Shown: piece after piece, positions 60,051 to 64,000 of the stretch | How positions within the stretch are numbered: the first letter of the stretch is position 1 | Layout: each line of letters begins with the position of its first letter | DNA from: Faecalicatena_A orotica | GTDB lineage: Bacteria; Bacillota; Clostridia; Lachnospirales; Lachnospiraceae | Strand: one strand, 5' to 3' | Length of the DNA: 64,000 nt | Assembly: GCF_040545875.1 (NCBI RefSeq) | Contig: NZ_JBEPMR010000010.1 | Notes under the pieces: generated by a model | Databases searched by the model: none | The model's input: the letters and a program-made list of their open reading frames with translations, nothing else | Told to the model about the DNA's origin: nothing | Position numbers and translations under genes: made by a program

Positions 60051-61403
60051 TTACTTTGAAACAATATCTCCATCATCAAACGGATCTCCGCATTCTGGGC
60101 AGAATTTAGGCGGGTGTGTCATATCCTCAGGTTCCCAGCCACACTTATCACAACGGTACTGGGGAACCCCCTCAGGCTTTTTTGCACCGCACTCCGTGCA
60201 GAATTTTCCTTTGTTTATTGTTCCGCAGCTACAGCTCCACCCTGTTTCCTGTACCGGTTTTGGAGCTCCGCACTCTGAACAGAATTTTCCTTTATTCCCA
60301 ATGGCTCCGCAGCTGCAGTTCCAGCCGTCTGCTGCAGGCTGTTCATTCTGCCGGTTCTGCTGCTGGCCGTTATACTGCCGGCTCTCTTTTTCCCGCTGTC
60401 CCATCTGGTAAAGGTTCTGGGAATTCATTCCGCCCATTTGATTGGCCATTCCCATCCCCATAAATGCCATAGCAGGCCCTGCTTCTTTGTTCTCGGCTGC
60501 CGACTGCATAGCGGCTCCCTGCGCGCCTGTCAGATATGCGGCTGCCATAGTCGGGTCTCTGAATACAGCAGACCTCTGCAGTTCCTTAATGTATGCCTCG
60601 TCTTTTTCAGATGCACGGATACTGCTGATCGCAATGGATACCATTTCAATCCCTCTCGTATCATTCCATTTACCTGAAAGAATATCCTTCAGGGCATCTG
60701 TAAGTTCCATTGTGTGGCCGGGCAGCGCACTGTAGCGGATCCCCATCTCTGAAATCCGCGCAAAAGCAGGCTGAAGGGCATTCAGCAGTTCACTTTTTAA
60801 CTGGCTTTCCATGTCCTTTGCAGTAAATTCTTTTTCCACATTTCCACAGACATTTTTATAGAACAGAATCGGATTACTCAGGCGGAACGAATATTCCCCG
60901 AAACAACGGATTGCAATGTCCATATCCAGCCCTATATTCTGATCTGTCACCCTGAACGGCACCGGGTTCGGAGTACCGTATTTATTGCCTAAAAGTTCCT
61001 TTGTGTTGAAAAAATAGACCCTCTGGTCACTCCCAGTATCCCCGCCCATCGTGAAACGGCTCAAGAATTTCTCGAAAGTATCTGCGACTCCCTGATCAAA
61101 GCCGCCCCAGAAAATAGTGGGTTCTGAAGAATTATCCCATACAAATTCGCCGGGTTCTGAAGAAAATGCAACAATCTCACCCTGATCCACAATGATCATA
61201 CACTGTCCTTCATTGACCGCTATTATCGAGCCATTGCTGATAATATTTTCTTCTCCGTACTTATTGGAGCTCCTCTTGGATGTGCGCTTTACCCCCTTTG
61301 TGACAATAACGCCCTCTTCCATAGACCTGCAATAAAAATATTCCCTCCATTGGTCTGCCAGTACCCCCGACGCCGCTCCGATTCCTGCCTTTAATAATCC
61401 CAT
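60051..61403 (-). CDS. SPFH-domain protein with C-terminal zinc ribbons (YdjI-like)
   Basis: A 450-residue protein. Residues 1-290 are an SPFH/prohibitin-like domain of the YdjI (virion core-like) group (SDQRVYFFNTKELLGNKYGT, EMGIRYSALPGHTMELTDAL). A Met/Gln-rich linker follows. The last 110 residues hold three CxxC-type zinc ribbons (CSCGAIGNKGKFCSECG, CSCGTINKGKFCTECG and CDKCGWEP...CPECG). In Bacillus subtilis YdjI works with YdjG and YdjH to bring PspA to stressed membranes. It is the last gene of a similar three-gene operon. Confidence 0.9.
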   Translation of the reverse strand: MGLLKAGIGAASGVLADQWREYFYCRSMEEGVIVTKGVKRTSKRSSNKYGEENIISNGSIIAVNEGQCMIIVDQGEIVAFSSEPGEFVWDNSSEPTIFWGGFDQGVADTFEKFLSRFTMGGDTGSDQRVYFFNTKELLGNKYGTPNPVPFRVTDQNIGLDMDIAIRCFGEYSFRLSNPILFYKNVCGNVEKEFTAKDMESQLKSELLNALQPAFARISEMGIRYSALPGHTMELTDALKDILSGKWNDTRGIEMVSIAISSIRASEKDEAYIKELQRSAVFRDPTMAAAYLTGAQGAAMQSAAENKEAGPAMAFMGMGMANQMGGMNSQNLYQMGQREKESRQYNGQQQNRQNEQPAADGWNCSCGAIGNKGKFCSECGAPKPVQETGWSCSCGTINKGKFCTECGAKKPEGVPQYRCDKCGWEPEDMTHPPKFCPECGDPFDDGDIVSK

Positions 61404-61436
61404 ATCCTCCTGCCTCCTGATTCAAATTTTAGGTTT

Positions 61437-61462
61437 CGGTTCACGGAATATCCCGTAAACCG
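61437..61462 (-). terminator. 10-bp stem between the TPM and SPFH genes
   Basis: CGGTTCACGG (61437-61446) pairs with CCGTAAACCG (61453-61462, one G-U pair on the minus strand). There is no T-run, so it is probably a processing or stabilising stem in the operon message. Confidence 0.4.
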
Positions 61463-61501
61463 GAACACTCTTACTTCTTCTATGTATGCATTCTCCCCGA
61501 T

Positions 61502-62614
61502 TTAGAACTTACCGCTGCCTCCGCCATGTTTTTCACCGTTCCTGCTTGTATGGACCGTTGTGCTTTCCTTCGGCTTCTCCTGTGTAAAACTGCCGCTCGC
61601 ACCACCATGCTTTTCACCGCTCCTGCTCGTATGGACCGTTGTCCGTGACTCCTTGTACTTTGACTGCTTCTGATGTTTCGATGATTCCTGATACCGCGTT
61701 GTACTATAATTCTCCTGCGTGTCCCTGCTTTCTTGTATTATAGGAACTTTTCTCAAGTCACTTGTTAAAAGTACCTCATTCTTACGTATCCGTGCAGAGG
61801 TATCCTTACACTTGTATACATCCGCATTTTCCTGCTTATATGCCGTCTTCATTTTCAGCCAGATTACTGCCATATAAACAGCAGATATTATCAATCCTAA
61901 TATGAGTGCAGGAATGATATATTTAACAGGTGATTTAGGCTCCTTGGGAGTTTCGACTCGTACAGGAGGGGTCTTATTAACAGCCTCACTGTTGTCTGAC
62001 GGCGCACTGTCCTCTGTCTGATTACCTGCGGTCTGACTGCTCTCGGTCTGATTGTCTGCAGACTGATTATTCCCGGCATATGCATCCGTACTTTCCTCTC
62101 CTTCACTTTGACTTTGTGCCAGATAATCCTTTCTACTCTCTATTTTAGTGGCAAGAGATTCAAGATAGTTCTTGAATCCGGCACCGAACTTTCCATTAGA
62201 AAAATACCCCCGTGCCGCAGTCTCTCCCAACGAATTTATGTCATAATCTGTTAATAGGTTAATCGTATTTCCATGTGTTGAAATGGACCATTCGCCGGCA
62301 CCCATATCTACCAAAAACAGAACTCCATCCTTCTCTTCTCCAATACCATACCCATTGCTGTCAAACAGCATATCCGCTTCAGCCTGTATATCCGTTTCCT
62401 GCCTTTGATTTTCCGTGACCAGTACAACATCTGTCTCATATTCTGTAACAATCGTGTTGATTAGCCCTGTTAATTCTGCTTCTTCTTCCTCTGTTAAAAG
62501 TTCCGCATTATCAACAACTTTCGGCAGATTTACTTCATCACTGGCTGTAACCGGCATGATATTTACCATAAACAGGCAAACCAGTGCTGCTGCAAAAAAT
62601 CGTATCCTTTTCAT
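61502..62614 (-). CDS. TPM-domain membrane protein (YgcG/YdjH-like)
   Basis: A 370-residue protein with a signal peptide (RFFAAALVCLFMVNIMPVTA), an extracellular TPM domain (VDNAELLTEEEEAELTGLIN through GEWSISTHGNTINLLTDYD) and a Ser/Gln/Asn-rich spacer. One membrane segment (YIIPALILGLIISAVYMAV) and a Lys-rich cytosolic tail follow. The tail ends with a duplicated TVHTSRxGEKHGGxSGxF unit. Tails of YgcG proteins often have His/Gly repeats. The ATG at 62614 has GAGGG eight bases upstream. It is the middle gene of the ydjGHI-like operon. Confidence 0.88.
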   Translation of the reverse strand: MKRIRFFAAALVCLFMVNIMPVTASDEVNLPKVVDNAELLTEEEEAELTGLINTIVTEYETDVVLVTENQRQETDIQAEADMLFDSNGYGIGEEKDGVLFLVDMGAGEWSISTHGNTINLLTDYDINSLGETAARGYFSNGKFGAGFKNYLESLATKIESRKDYLAQSQSEGEESTDAYAGNNQSADNQTESSQTAGNQTEDSAPSDNSEAVNKTPPVRVETPKEPKSPVKYIIPALILGLIISAVYMAVIWLKMKTAYKQENADVYKCKDTSARIRKNEVLLTSDLRKVPIIQESRDTQENYSTTRYQESSKHQKQSKYKESRTTVHTSRSGEKHGGASGSFTQEKPKESTTVHTSRNGEKHGGGSGKF

Positions 62615-62674
62615 TTTCTGTCCCTCTTCCATCATATATAGTCTCCATTCTGACACATTTTCTAATCCGGCACC

Positions 62675-63772
62675 TTATAGTAAGAAAAGTATCATAATTA
62701 TATATATTAATAAACTGCTTCCTGCAAATACACTCAATGCATACTTGCAGAACATGCCTTTATCAACCGGCAGTTCCCCTGTCACCTTCCCAGTCTGTCC
62801 ATTTACTGCAAAATGGTATATCCGATCCTTATATTTTAGATTCAGCAGCCATACTGGCAGTAATGCATACTTTATTCTTCCTTTGGTGCAGGAAATACTA
62901 CGGCTTTTCACTGTAACGTCAGTATATTGATGCCTTTTAACAGACTTCATCAATGCATCTTCAAGTGTTTTTTTAATCCGTTCTTCCGCCCTGCCCCGGC
63001 ATTCCTCTTTAGACAGATCAAACTTCATAGCCTCAAAGCCCGACAGATAGCCTTCTTGAAACTGCTCTGCCTTTCCTATGTCAAACGGCTCGATGGATTC
63101 CATATATGCGTCATCCATTTCAGTGGACCCGTCTACCGGTACGTGTTCAAAACTCATCTCCCCTTCTCTGTACAGGAGATAATAATCATCACGTGTATAT
63201 TCATAGCTGGAATCTTTCCATTTTTTTGTTTTCTGCGCATCAAAAACCATAGTCCCCTCTGCCTGACAGCTGAACAGCCAGAATGGGACATAAACGCCTT
63301 TCACTTCCTTGATCCTGTTTTCAAATTGAAAAGCCTTAGGTAAAAGCTTCTTCCCTTTACAGAACTTCTTATACGCCTCTTTTGCGGCCCCCTCATCCAA
63401 CATAAAAGGGATAATCAGGTCTGGCTTGAACTCTCCTGACACCTGTTCCGGAAGAATCACAGGGCTGTCACAATATGGGCAGGTTGTAGATACCGTAGTC
63501 TCATCAGCCTCCACTTCTCCGCCGCAGGAAGGACAGGTATAGACTTTCGTACCGTCTTCTTTTACCTTCCATTGTATCGGGTTTTCCGAGGAGCCCTCCT
63601 CCCATTCATATGTATCTCCCCGGCCATCAGTTGATTCTACAATCTCTGCATATTGCCGGATTGCATTCACACTGACTTTATTGCCACAGGAAGGGCATTC
63701 AAGCTTCTGGGTATCACTGCTGAACACCAGGTTTCCACCACAACACGGGCATTTATAGCCTTTTGTACTCAT
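62675..63772 (-). CDS. Zinc-ribbon membrane protein (YdjG-like)
   Basis: A 365-residue protein starting with two zinc ribbons, CPCCGGNL...CPSCGNKV (residues 8-31) and CPSCGGEV...CPYCDSPV. A domain of about 200 residues ends in a single C-terminal membrane segment (YALSVFAGSSLLIYIIMIL). Such proteins are often mislabelled as helicase or polymerase subunit because of the ribbon. With the TPM and SPFH genes it matches B. subtilis ydjG-ydjH-ydjI, but no pspA gene is beside it here. Confidence 0.83.
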   Translation of the reverse strand: MSTKGYKCPCCGGNLVFSSDTQKLECPSCGNKVSVNAIRQYAEIVESTDGRGDTYEWEEGSSENPIQWKVKEDGTKVYTCPSCGGEVEADETTVSTTCPYCDSPVILPEQVSGEFKPDLIIPFMLDEGAAKEAYKKFCKGKKLLPKAFQFENRIKEVKGVYVPFWLFSCQAEGTMVFDAQKTKKWKDSSYEYTRDDYYLLYREGEMSFEHVPVDGSTEMDDAYMESIEPFDIGKAEQFQEGYLSGFEAMKFDLSKEECRGRAEERIKKTLEDALMKSVKRHQYTDVTVKSRSISCTKGRIKYALLPVWLLNLKYKDRIYHFAVNGQTGKVTGELPVDKGMFCKYALSVFAGSSLLIYIIMILFLL

Positions 63773-63943
63773 ATTTCATACTCCTTTTCTCATTCGGTTC
63801 GTTTTCATAAAAGAATTCATTTAATTAGTTTTAATTATATCATAGAATCCTGTAATTTTAAAACACAAAAGTCTTCCAACGAAAACAGACATCTAGCGAA
63901 ACAAACCGGGCGTTTGACAGTTGCATAAAAGAAAAACCCTTAT

Positions 63944-63969
63944 AGTGCCTAGAAATAGGCGCTTTTTTT
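63944..63969 (+). terminator. Terminator-like hairpin near the right edge
   Basis: AGTGCCT (63944-63950) pairs with AGGCGCT (63957-63963, one G-U pair), followed by seven T residues on the plus strand. No plus-strand gene ends just before it in the window, so it may serve the gene to the right or act with weak bidirectional effect. Confidence 0.6.
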
Positions 63970-64000
63970 GTCAACTATTTTAATTTAATATATAGTAATA

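Noticed and set aside
62675..63772. Helicase or RNA polymerase subunit suggested by the zinc ribbons
   Set aside because: Only the ribbons are similar; there are no helicase motifs, and the C-terminal membrane segment and neighbours fit a YdjG-like protein.
1..64000. CRISPR arrays, phage genes or intact insertion sequences
   Set aside because: No regularly spaced repeats, transposase, integrase or phage structural genes were found on either strand.

Overview
The window looks like a chromosomal segment of an anaerobic, carbohydrate-fermenting member of the Clostridia, most probably Lachnospiraceae. The reasons are the moderate G+C content, strong AGGAGG-type ribosome sites before almost every gene, the many binding-protein-dependent sugar ABC systems each paired with AraC, LacI, GntR or IclR regulators, and clostridial families such as YdjI-type SPFH proteins and a DUF6070-like protein. 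Genus and species cannot be read from the sequence. No rRNA, tRNA, CRISPR array, phage or intact insertion sequence was seen.

Layout. 1-1685: 3' end of a sugar ABC system (permease cut by the window edge, lipoprotein binding protein). 1796-4048: glycogen phosphorylase, divergent from an AraC regulator (4214-5092). 5103-7974: PHP-domain protein, a membrane protein with an acidic tail, and a WYL regulator. 8731-18511: first sugar locus, with a RbsABC-like importer, a RhaM-type mutarotase, an SGNH hydrolase and three URO-D-fold proteins that carry thiol/zinc motifs instead of heme-enzyme features. It is flanked by an AraC regulator (18648-19403) and a LacI regulator fused to an ABC binding-protein domain (19715-21982). 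22085-26494: AAA/PD-(D/E)XK protein, then a MocR regulator divergent from an SDR plus NTF2-like pair.

26554-42115: second sugar locus, a 15-gene minus-strand operon. It holds a binding protein, a MATE exporter with an extra C-terminal domain (here called domain X), two polysaccharide-deacetylase-like proteins, a free-standing domain X, an IlvD/Edd dehydratase, an SDR, a protein with a duplicated unknown domain, a GH4 glycosidase, a 2-hydroxyacid dehydrogenase, an AgaS-like SIS isomerase, a GntR regulator, two permeases and a class II aldolase. A divergent AraC gene (42360-43214) probably controls it. 43211-47894: an IclR-controlled cluster (FAH-family hydrolase, IclR, PfkB kinase, acetaldehyde dehydrogenase, 4-hydroxy-2-oxovalerate aldolase). 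Together the two loci could handle an oligosaccharide with amino-sugar and acidic-sugar parts: AgaS, PfkB and the class II aldolase form a tagatose-phosphate route, while the dehydratase, dehydrogenases and hydroxy-oxo-acid aldolase form an acid-sugar route. This is inference.

48568-64000: asnA, TetR plus methyltransferase, NhaC antiporter plus C39-like peptidase, a DUF6070-like secreted protein, an oxidative pentose phosphate operon (lactonase, gnd, zwf, rpiA) and a ydjGHI-like membrane-stress operon without pspA.

The most unusual features are the duplicated X-deacetylase module with an X-MATE fusion, the LacI-binding-protein fusion, the three zinc-motif URO-D proteins in a sugar operon, and three large multi-hairpin intergenic elements (19488-19656, 48135-48427, 55083-55261), two of which are bounded by GGGTC/GACCC ends. 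Several promoters have readable paired operators.
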